DNA of 64,000 nt from Streptomyces piniterrae (lineage in GTDB: Bacteria > Actinomycetota > Actinomycetes > Streptomycetales > Streptomycetaceae), in assembly GCF_005048155.1 (NCBI RefSeq), contig NZ_SUMB01000015.1, positions 124,001 to 188,000 on the forward strand, read 5' to 3'. Numbering within the stretch: the first letter of the stretch is position 1; every line of letters begins with the position of its first letter. Below are positions 58,002-64,000 of this stretch, one piece after another. The translations under genes and the position numbers were made by a program. The notes below the pieces were generated by a model. That model saw only the letters and a program-made list of their open reading frames with translations, made no database searches and was not told where the DNA came from.

Positions 58002-60191
58002 ATGGCTAAGAAGCGCGACGGCGGGGGTCTGAGCAGGACCCAGCAGGCCGCCAAGTTCCTCGGTGTCAGCGTCCTGGCGGGTGCCGTGCTGGCCGGTCTC
58101 GCGCTTCCGGCAGCCGGGGCGCTCGGCCTCGCCGCCAAGGGGTCGGTCGAGGGCTTCGACGAGATCCCGGCGAACCTCAAGACCCCGCCGCTCAGCCAGC
58201 GGACCACGATCCTGGACGCCGACGGCGGCGAGATCGCCAAGGTCTACTCCCGCGACCGCACCGTCGTCGGCCTCAAGGACATGTCGCCGTATATCCAGAA
58301 GGCGATCGTCGCGATCGAGGACGCGCGCTTCTACCAGCACGGCGCGATCGACATGAAGGGCATCCTGCGCGCGGTCAACAAGAACGCCCGCTCCGGCGGC
58401 GTCTCCGAGGGCGCCTCGACGCTGACCCAGCAGTATGTGAAGAACGTCTTCGTCGAGGAGGCGGGCAACGACGCGGACAAGGTCGCGCAGGCCACCCAGC
58501 AGACGATCGGCCGCAAGGTCAAGGAGCTCAAGTACGCGATCCAGGTGGAGCAGGAGCTCGGCAAGCGGAAGATCCTGCAGAACTACCTCAACATCACCTT
58601 CTTCGGGCAGCAGGCGTACGGCGTCGAGGCGGCCTCCCAGCGCTACTTCAGCAAGCACGCCAAGGATCTGAAGCTGGAGGAGGCGGCCCTGCTGGCCGGC
58701 ATCGTCCAGTCCCCGAGCCGCTACGACCCGGTCAACTCCCCCAAGGAGGCCACCCGGCGCCGTAACACCGTCCTTCAGCGGATGGCCGATCTGAAGGACA
58801 TCTCCCAGGCGCAGGCCGACGCGGCCGCCGAAAAGCCGATCGACCTGGCGGTCAGCCGCCCCAAGAACGGCTGCATCACCGCCGTCGACGGCGCGGGCTT
58901 CTTCTGCGACTACATCCGCAAGGTCTTCCTCGGCAACAAGACCTTCGGCAAGACCCGCAAGGCCCGCCTCAAGCTCTGGGACCAGGGCGGCATGACCATC
59001 CGCACCACCCTCGATCCGCAGACCCAGAAGTCGATCCAGGCCTCGGTCAGCAAGCACGTCTACGACGACGACCCGGTCGCCAGCGCCGCGGCGATCGTCG
59101 AGCCGGGCACCGGCCGGATCCTCGGCATGGGCCAGTCGCGCCCGTACGGCTTCGGTCCGAACCAGACCCAGCTGAACCTCTCGGTGGACGAGAACATGGG
59201 CGGCGGCGCCGGCTACCAGCCCGGGTCGACCTTCAAGCCGGTGATCGCGGCGGCCGCGCTGGAGCAGGGCACCAGCCCGTACCAGCAGTACTCGTCGCCG
59301 TACCGGATGCCGTATCCGAGTCCGGTGCAGACCTGCAACGGCGAGTGGACGGGCACGGAGAGCACCCAGAACGAGAACAAGCGGGAGGTCGGCCCGTACG
59401 GCATGAAGGAGGCGACCGCGAAGTCGGTCAACACCTACTTCGTGCAGCTGATCAGCGATATCGGTATCTGCCCGGCGGTCAAGATGGCGCAGGGCATGGG
59501 CATCGAGCGCGCGGACGGCAGGAAGCTCCAGGAAGTGCCGTCCATGACGCTCGGTGTGCAGGAGATGTCGCCGCTGACGATGGCCGCCGGGTACGCCACG
59601 TTCGCCAACGGCGGCCAGTACTGCAGCCCCGTCGCCATCGAGTCGATCACCGGCCCGCGGGGCAAGGCGATGAAGGTTCCGCAGGGCAGCTGCCGGACGG
59701 CGATGTCCAAGCGGACAGCGGACACCATAAACGCCCTGCTGAAGGGTGTCGTCGAGGACGGCACCGGCAAGCAGGCCGGCCTCAAGGGCCGGGACAGCGC
59801 GGGCAAGACCGGCACCAGCGACGACCGCTACGCCGCCTGGTTCGTGGGCTACACCCCGAACGCGGCCGGCGCGGTCTGGGTCGGCGACCCGCTGCACAAC
59901 CGCAAGATGTACAACATCACCATCGGCGGCGTCCCGCACGAGAAGGTCTACGGCGCCGACACCCCGGGCCCCATCTGGCGCGATGCGATGACCGGCGCTC
60001 TGGCCGGCAGGCCCGCGCCGGCGCTGCCCACCGTCCCGATCAACGATCCGGGCAAGGACAAGGGCGACGACGGCAAGGGGAAGGGCAGGGACCGGCCCGG
60101 CCGGGGCCACGGCGGCGACGACAAGCCTGGCGACAGGTGGCACCTCCCGGGCTTCCCGGACATTCTGGGCGGCGGCGACGGTGGCTGGTAG
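58002..60191 (+). CDS. Class A penicillin-binding protein
   Basis: 729 residues. One N-terminal helix (FLGVSVLAGAVLAGLALPAAGALG), glycosyltransferase GT51 domain with EDARFYQHGAIDMKG (catalytic Glu) and STLTQQYVKN, then transpeptidase with Ser409 in PGSTFKP, KSVNTYF (SxN) and GKTGTSDD (KTG). A charged C-terminal tail (DKGKDDGKGKG type) ends in GFPDILGGGDGG. Polymerises and crosslinks peptidoglycan outside the membrane. Located next to wblA, as in S. coelicolor. Its mRNA looks leaderless. Confidence 0.95.
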   Translation: MAKKRDGGGLSRTQQAAKFLGVSVLAGAVLAGLALPAAGALGLAAKGSVEGFDEIPANLKTPPLSQRTTILDADGGEIAKVYSRDRTVVGLKDMSPYIQKAIVAIEDARFYQHGAIDMKGILRAVNKNARSGGVSEGASTLTQQYVKNVFVEEAGNDADKVAQATQQTIGRKVKELKYAIQVEQELGKRKILQNYLNITFFGQQAYGVEAASQRYFSKHAKDLKLEEAALLAGIVQSPSRYDPVNSPKEATRRRNTVLQRMADLKDISQAQADAAAEKPIDLAVSRPKNGCITAVDGAGFFCDYIRKVFLGNKTFGKTRKARLKLWDQGGMTIRTTLDPQTQKSIQASVSKHVYDDDPVASAAAIVEPGTGRILGMGQSRPYGFGPNQTQLNLSVDENMGGGAGYQPGSTFKPVIAAAALEQGTSPYQQYSSPYRMPYPSPVQTCNGEWTGTESTQNENKREVGPYGMKEATAKSVNTYFVQLISDIGICPAVKMAQGMGIERADGRKLQEVPSMTLGVQEMSPLTMAAGYATFANGGQYCSPVAIESITGPRGKAMKVPQGSCRTAMSKRTADTINALLKGVVEDGTGKQAGLKGRDSAGKTGTSDDRYAAWFVGYTPNAAGAVWVGDPLHNRKMYNITIGGVPHEKVYGADTPGPIWRDAMTGALAGRPAPALPTVPINDPGKDKGDDGKGKGRDRPGRGHGGDDKPGDRWHLPGFPDILGGGDGGW

Positions 60192-60388
60192 CCGGGCCGT
60201 GATGACCGCGGGGTGACACGGGTCACGTTCACGGCCGTGGAGAGATGGCCGTGGAGACATGCCCATGGAGGCATGCCCGTAGAGACACAGAGCCGCAGGG
60301 ATGTGGAGCCATAGGCACGCGGAGAACGGGCTGAGAACGGACCGCGTCCCACAGCCCTGAGGACACAGAGAAACCTGGGGACACAGAG

Positions 60389-60422
60389 AAAGGGGCGCCC
60401 TCCCGATGGGGGCGCCCCTTTT
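60389..60422. terminator. Terminator after the PBP gene
   Basis: A 12-bp stem (60389-60400 with 60410-60421) followed by TTTT. It may also serve the minus-strand YqeY gene. Confidence 0.85.
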
Positions 60423-60473
60423 CCGTACGCGCGCCGCTACCCGTTACCGAGCCGGCCCGCGGCTCGGCTCCGC

Positions 60474-60941
60474 TCAGCCGCCGGCCAGCAGCTTCTTCAC
60501 CACCGCGGCCACCCGGCCGCCCTCGGCCCGGCCCGCCACCTGCGGGTTCACGATCTTCATGACGGCGCCCATCGCACGCGGCCCCTCGGCGCCCTCGCCC
60601 TTGGCCTGCGCCACGGCCGCCGCGACCAGGCTCTCCAGCTCCGCGTCGGTCAGCTGCTTGGGCAGATAGTCGGCGAGCACCTCGCCCTCGGCGCGCTCCC
60701 GCTCCGCGGACTCGGCCCGGCCGCCCTTCTCGAACGCCTCGGCGGCCTCGCGGCGCTTCTTCGCCTCCCGCGTGATGATCTTCTCGACCTCGCCGTCGGA
60801 CAGCTCGCGCGCCTCGGTGCCGGCGACCTCCTCCTTCTGGATCGCCGTCAGTGTGAGGCGGAGGGTGGAGGAACGCAGCTCGTCGCGCGCCTTGATCGCG
60901 GTGGTGAGGTCATCCTGCAGCTTGGACTTGAGCGTGGTCAT
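60474..60941 (-). CDS. GatB/YqeY domain protein
   Basis: 155 residues from ATG 60941. MTTLKSKLQDDLTTAIKARDELRSSTLRL, then IITREAKKRREAAEAFEKGGRAE, YLPKQLTDAELESLV and MGAVMKIVNPQVAGRAEGGRV, all characteristic of YqeY. The fold matches the tRNA-binding tail of GatB. Exact role unknown. Confidence 0.93.
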   Translation of the reverse strand: MTTLKSKLQDDLTTAIKARDELRSSTLRLTLTAIQKEEVAGTEARELSDGEVEKIITREAKKRREAAEAFEKGGRAESAERERAEGEVLADYLPKQLTDAELESLVAAAVAQAKGEGAEGPRAMGAVMKIVNPQVAGRAEGGRVAAVVKKLLAGG

Positions 60942-61081
60942 GCCGTCGAGTATGCCCCGCCCCACTGACAACCGCCGCGCCTTTTCGCGCCCGTGCCCCC
61001 GCCACCAGGGGCGAGCGGCGCCGTAACCCCTCCCCAAGGCTCGCCGCGCGGCGCGCTCCGCGACTCTGCGACGATGGAGAG

Positions 61082-62014
61082 ATGCGCGCGCGATACGGAG
61101 TCCCCCTGTCCCTGACCGCAGTCGGCGCGGCCGGCCTGGCCTACGCCGCCGGCTTCGAAGCCCGCTCGTTCCGCCTCCGGCGCGTCACCGTGCCCGTACT
61201 GCCCCGCGGCATGCGGCCGTTGCGCGTCCTGCAGGTCTCCGACATCCACATGGTCCGAGGCCAGCGCAAGAAGCAGCGCTGGCTGCAGTCGCTGGCCGGG
61301 CTGCGCCCCGACTTCGTCATCAACACGGGCGACAACCTCTCCGACACCGACGGCGTCCCCGAGACGCTGGACGCACTCGGCCCCCTGATGGAGTTCCCCG
61401 GCGCCTACGTCTTCGGCTCCAACGACTACTACGGCCCCAAGCTGCGCAATCCGGCCCGCTACCTGCTGGAGCGGGTCCAGGGCCGGCACGGCCTCAACGG
61501 CAACGCGCCCGCCGTCGGCGTCGTCCGCAACCCGTGGGAAGACCTCCGCGACGCCTTCGACACGGCCGGCTGGGTCGGCCTGTCCAATTCCCGCGGCCGC
61601 CTCAAGCTGGAAGGCATCGAGATCGCCCTGACCGGCCTGGACGACCCGCACATCAAGCGCGACCGCTACGCCGAGGTGGCCGGCGGCCCGGAGTCCGACG
61701 CCGACCTCTCCCTCGCCGTCGTGCACGCCCCCTACCTGCGCTCCCTGGACGCCTTCGCCACCGACGGCTACCCGCTGATCCTGGCCGGCCACACCCACGG
61801 CGGCCAGCTCTGCATCCCCTTCTACGGAGCCCTGGTCACCAACTGCGACATCGACACCGACCGTGCCAAGGGCCTCTCCACCCACACCGCGGCCGGCCGC
61901 ACCTCCTTCCTCCACGTCTCCGCCGGCTGCGGCACCAACCGCTACACCCCGGTCCGCTTCGCCTGCCCCCCGGAGGCGACCCTGCTGACGCTGACGGCGC
62001 CGGACCGCGGCTGA
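61082..62014 (+). CDS. Membrane-anchored metallophosphoesterase
   Basis: 310 residues. One N-terminal hydrophobic segment, then the calcineurin-like metal motifs: LQVSDIHMVRG (D-x-H), VINTGDNLSD (GD), GSNDYYG (GNxx with Ser-Asn), VVHAPYL, and AGHTHGGQLCIP (GHxH). Related to YkuE/UDP-diacylglucosamine-type enzymes. Likely hydrolyses a phosphoester lipid or nucleotide near the membrane; substrate unknown. Confidence 0.92.
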   Translation: MRARYGVPLSLTAVGAAGLAYAAGFEARSFRLRRVTVPVLPRGMRPLRVLQVSDIHMVRGQRKKQRWLQSLAGLRPDFVINTGDNLSDTDGVPETLDALGPLMEFPGAYVFGSNDYYGPKLRNPARYLLERVQGRHGLNGNAPAVGVVRNPWEDLRDAFDTAGWVGLSNSRGRLKLEGIEIALTGLDDPHIKRDRYAEVAGGPESDADLSLAVVHAPYLRSLDAFATDGYPLILAGHTHGGQLCIPFYGALVTNCDIDTDRAKGLSTHTAAGRTSFLHVSAGCGTNRYTPVRFACPPEATLLTLTAPDRG

Positions 62015-62132
62015 CGCCGAACGAGCGGGGCTGATCACCACCGTGATCGCCCAGGTCAGCCCCGCTCCCCCGCTCCGCGAGAACCGGATTTCGCCTACGG
62101 GGATCAGTCCGCTAAAGTAGAGCTCGTTGCTT

Positions 62133-62206
62133 CGGGGTGTAGCGCAGCTTGGCAGCGCGCTTCGTTCGGGACGAAGAGGTCGTGGGTTCAAATCCCGCCA
62201 CCCCGA
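62133..62206 (+). tRNA. tRNA-Pro(CGG)
   Basis: 74 bases. Acceptor CGGGGTG/CACCCCG plus discriminator A; anticodon stem CTTCG/CGAAG around TTCGGGA gives anticodon CGG; T arm GTGGGTTCAAATCCCGC. No CCA encoded. Known: the tRNA-Pro gene is the attachment site of pSAM2-type elements. Confidence 0.96.
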
Positions 62207-62211
62207 CAGAG

Positions 62212-62251
62212 GTCAGAGGCCCATCCGCGTGATCGCGGATGGGCCTCTGAC
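62212..62251. terminator. Terminator between tRNA-Pro and the integrase fragment
   Basis: A perfect 18-bp stem (62212-62229 with 62234-62251) with a TGAT loop. It can stop transcription from both sides. Confidence 0.85.
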
Positions 62252-62257
62252 GTGCTC

Positions 62258-62281
62258 GGGGGCCAAACAGGGGGCCAAACG
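62258..62281. repeat. Two 12-bp direct repeats next to the integrase fragment
   Basis: GGGGGCCAAACA (62258-62269) followed directly by GGGGGCCAAACG (62270-62281). Short tandem sites beside an integrase gene are typical of arm-type binding sites for integrase or excisionase. Confidence 0.6.
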
Positions 62282-62288
62282 AAAATGA

Positions 62289-62744
62289 TCAGGCTACGGC
62301 GCCGCCCTGTTCCTGATCCCCGGCGAAGATGTCGTCCATTGCTTCAGCACCCTTCGTGATCACGGGCCGGAGCTGCTTGCGATAGACGGCCTCCGTCGTG
62401 GCCTGACTGCTGTGGCCGACCAATAGAGCGATGCTCTCCAGCGGGATGCCGTGGTCAGAGAGCAGGGACACGAAGCTGTGTCGGAGTTCCCGCGGGGTCC
62501 ACTCCGGCTCCAGCCCTGCCTTTTTCACGATCGCCTTGAAGTCCCGCCGGACGTTCGCCGCGTCCAGTGGCTCGCCGCTCCGAGTCGTGAAGACACGGCC
62601 GGTCGGACTCCACTCCATCCCCCGCGATGCCCGCTCCTGCTTCTGCCATCGCTTGTGCTCTTCGAGCACATCGACCACCTGCCTCGGCAGGGCGATGGTC
62701 CGCCGGCTCTTCCTGGTCTTCGACACGCATATGGAACCCCTCAC
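62289..62744 (-). pseudogene. Tyrosine integrase, C-terminal fragment
   Basis: About 145 residues of a recombinase C-terminus. Catalytic residues are seen in TPRELRHSFVSLLSDHG (Arg), LLVGHSSQATTEAVYR (His and Tyr nucleophile). The N-terminal core-binding domain and the first catalytic Arg are missing: the integrase similarity starts abruptly at SKTRKSRRTIALP near 62725, where another gene begins on the opposite strand. Usual length is 370-400 residues. Remnant of an integrative element inserted in tRNA-Pro. Confidence 0.85.
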
Positions 62745-62757
62745 GGAGCATCGCCCA

Positions 62758-63150
62758 GTGAACGGCCCAACCGTCTACGGCTTCCTCCGACTCCCCAAGA
62801 GCGCCGCCGCCCGGCAGACGGCCCTGACCGAAGCCCTGGCGGAGTACTGCCGCAACCACGAGCTGGTGCTGGGCGCGATCTTCATCGAGCGCGGCACCGG
62901 TGCGAACGCCCACAGCGCGGCGTTCACCGGGCTGCTGGACGTGCTCGACATGCCGGATGTCTACGGAGTGGTCCTGCCTGCCGCCTCCCACCTGGGGCCC
63001 AAGCCGATAGCCGCCGAGCGGAAGCGGGAGATCGCCGGATCCGGAGTACGGCTGATGCTCGTCCGCGACAGCAAGCCGGCCCGCCGGACGCCACACCGCT
63101 CTCGCCGCCGCACTCCCAGCTCTACCCCTGCCCTGGACGCCGAGACATGA
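62758..63150 (+). CDS. Recombinase N-terminal-like protein of the accessory region
   Basis: 130 residues from GTG 62758 (GGAG nearby); ATG 62731 is an alternative. Begins NGPTVYGFLRLPKSA and continues LTEALAEYCRNHELVLGAIFIERGTGA, then VYGVVLPAASHLGP, resembling the resolvase N-terminal fold widespread in Streptomyces hypothetical proteins, without a clear catalytic Ser. Ends in a basic tail. It overlaps the next gene by ATGA. Function unknown. Confidence 0.65.
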   Translation: MNGPTVYGFLRLPKSAAARQTALTEALAEYCRNHELVLGAIFIERGTGANAHSAAFTGLLDVLDMPDVYGVVLPAASHLGPKPIAAERKREIAGSGVRLMLVRDSKPARRTPHRSRRRTPSSTPALDAET

Positions 63151-63569
63151 GGCTCGCCATGCCCGATGCCATCAAACGATTCTTTGCCCCTGTCCCCGAA
63201 TCCGTGGGGCTGGCCCGTGACTTCGTCCTCCGCACCCTGGCCGCCTGGGACCTGGAGGGACGGGTCGATGACGTTCGCCTCTGTGTCTCCGAGCTGGCCA
63301 CCAACGCCCTCGCCCACGGCACACGCCGCGGCTGTGGCTTCTACGTCACGATGAGTGCCGAGGACGACATCGTCCGTGTCGAGGTCCACGACTCCAGCCC
63401 CCGCCGGCCCCGGCTCCGTCGCCCCACCAACGATGACGTCTCCGGCCGCGGCCTGCACATCGTCGCCATGCTCTGCGATGACTGGGGCGTCGAGGAGCGC
63501 GGTGTGACGGGCAAGGTCGTCTGGTCACGCTTCAAGACCGCCCCGGCGGCCAAGGGGGCACCATGCTGA
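63147..63569 (+). CDS. HATPase_c (RsbW-like) regulatory protein
   Basis: 140 residues from ATG 63147, overlapping the previous stop (ATGA); ATG 63159 is an alternative. GHKL ATPase: VRLCVSELATNALAHGTRRG (N-box with the key Asn) and SGRGLHIVAMLCDDWGV (G box). This is the large Streptomyces family of anti-sigma-like ATP-binding proteins, of which each genome has dozens, often in mobile regions. Its partner is not visible. Confidence 0.88.
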   Translation: MRLAMPDAIKRFFAPVPESVGLARDFVLRTLAAWDLEGRVDDVRLCVSELATNALAHGTRRGCGFYVTMSAEDDIVRVEVHDSSPRRPRLRRPTNDDVSGRGLHIVAMLCDDWGVEERGVTGKVVWSRFKTAPAAKGAPC

Positions 63570-63804
63570 CCACCTGCACTCAGCCGCCCGCCGCAGGCCC
63601 CGGGCCCGCCTGCTGGCCGCCCTGGGCGCCTGGACCTGGCTCGGCGTCGACCCAGCCGACACCGACCTCGCGTACCTCCTCCTCGCCCATCCGCCCGGCC
63701 GCACCGGGCACGACACTGCGGAGGCCATCGAGGCCCGCATGCGGCACCTCTCCGCATTCCTGGGTGGCCTGGCCGAACCGCAGGGCGCCGTCGCGGATCC
63801 TTAG
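63563..63804 (+). pseudogene. Small conserved-looking ORF with apparent frameshift
   Basis: ATG 63563 overlaps the previous stop and reads MLTT, then the frame becomes implausible. A one-base gain near 63574 (CC run) leads to LHSAARRRPRARLLAALG, AWTWLGVDPADTDLAYLLLAHPPG, HDTAEAIEARMRHLSAFLGG and a stop at 63802-63804, about 80 residues. The good composition of the second frame suggests a real gene with a frameshift or a sequencing error. Function unknown. Confidence 0.5.
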
Positions 63805-63917
63805 TGATCGGCCTGGACCCACTGCCGCGAAGTGCCGACCTCCCCCGCGTCGACGCCTACCTCGATGCCGGCCTCGCCTCCGGCCGCCTCCTGTTCGGCC
63901 TCGCCCGCCCTGCCTGA
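63804..63917 (+). CDS. Very small ORF, uncertain
   Basis: 37 residues from GTG 63804, overlapping the preceding TAG (TAGTG): MIGLDPLPRSADLPRVDAYL, then LASGRLLFGLARPA. The overlap suggests coupling, but the size makes it doubtful. Confidence 0.3.
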   Translation: MIGLDPLPRSADLPRVDAYLDAGLASGRLLFGLARPA

Positions 63918-63971
63918 ACGCACCAGCCACCACCCATGCACTGCCCTGACTCCCAATGAGAGGGAACGGCC

Positions 63972-64000
63972 ATGGAATCCTTCGAACGCGCCCGGCTGGA
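63972..64000 (+). CDS. Start of a gene cut by the window edge
   Basis: ATG 63972 after AGAGGGAACGGCC, reading MESFERARL to the window edge. Too short to identify. Confidence 0.45.

Noticed and set aside
57840..60266. Long open frame antisense to the penicillin-binding protein gene
   Set aside because: Shadow frame of a well-conserved gene, without motifs.

Overview
The window is high-GC actinomycete DNA and almost certainly comes from a Streptomyces chromosome. Supporting signs are a sortase-anchored long chaplin, BldG with its kinase-like partner, WblA, a K+-independent H+-pyrophosphatase, a Tad pilus locus beginning with Ssd, a cyclic-AMP receptor protein, TopA with a Lys/Ala tail, and very frequent GTG starts, ATGA overlaps and leaderless starts. 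From memory, the gene order from holB through topA, hppA, bldG, tad, acs, nhaA, nth, crp and wblA matches the S. coelicolor SCO3540-SCO3583 core region. I could not check this by search.

Layout. (1) 1-6.3 kb is an accessory cell-surface cluster. It holds three paralogues of a small secreted protein with a shared two-cysteine domain, a related MRKL-signal secreted protein with a rodlin-like C-terminus, a two-domain LAxTG chaplin and two other small secreted proteins, with terminators between them. Two paralogues carry an almost identical upstream block of about 75 bp. (2) 6.3-8 kb holds a GT-C type membrane glycosyltransferase and tRNA-Thr(CGU). (3) 8-25.5 kb holds a tripeptidyl-aminopeptidase-like lipoprotein, holB, a three-part MFS-thymidylate kinase-coiled coil protein, topA, small membrane and secreted proteins, a methyltransferase, a lipoprotein and hppA. 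(4) 26-36.3 kb holds bldG and its partner, a decayed small membrane protein gene, an MrfA/Hrq1-type helicase, the Tad operon and a HAD phosphatase. A 6S-like RNA candidate follows. (5) 36.7-51.7 kb holds a Fic-like protein, a MinD/CooC-like ATPase, a SulP-carbonic anhydrase fusion, acetyl-CoA synthetase, NhaA behind a structured leader with an upstream ORF, a holin-like membrane protein, an alpha/beta hydrolase, a MarP-like protease, a NUDIX CoA pyrophosphatase, endonuclease III with a histone-like tail, and crp. (6) 51.8-62 kb holds MBL, NUDIX, RidA and DUF4177 genes in one compact operon, a pair of ArsA-type ATPases, wblA, a class A penicillin-binding protein, YqeY and a metallophosphoesterase. 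(7) From 62.1 kb, tRNA-Pro(CGG) is followed by the C-terminal stub of a tyrosine integrase, tandem 12-bp repeats and small accessory regulatory genes. This looks like a decayed integrative element at a known actinomycete attachment site.

Many genes bear on development and the cell surface: chaplin and secreted proteins, BldG, Ssd/Tad, WblA, Crp and the PBP. The least explained signals are the secreted paralogue family with its shared promoter block, the pair of phased 17-bp repeats upstream of the chaplin, the nhaA leader, and the 6S-like RNA. Several apparent frameshifts sit in G or C runs (near 26465, 26218, 30001, 63574), so they may be assembly or base-call errors rather than real decay.
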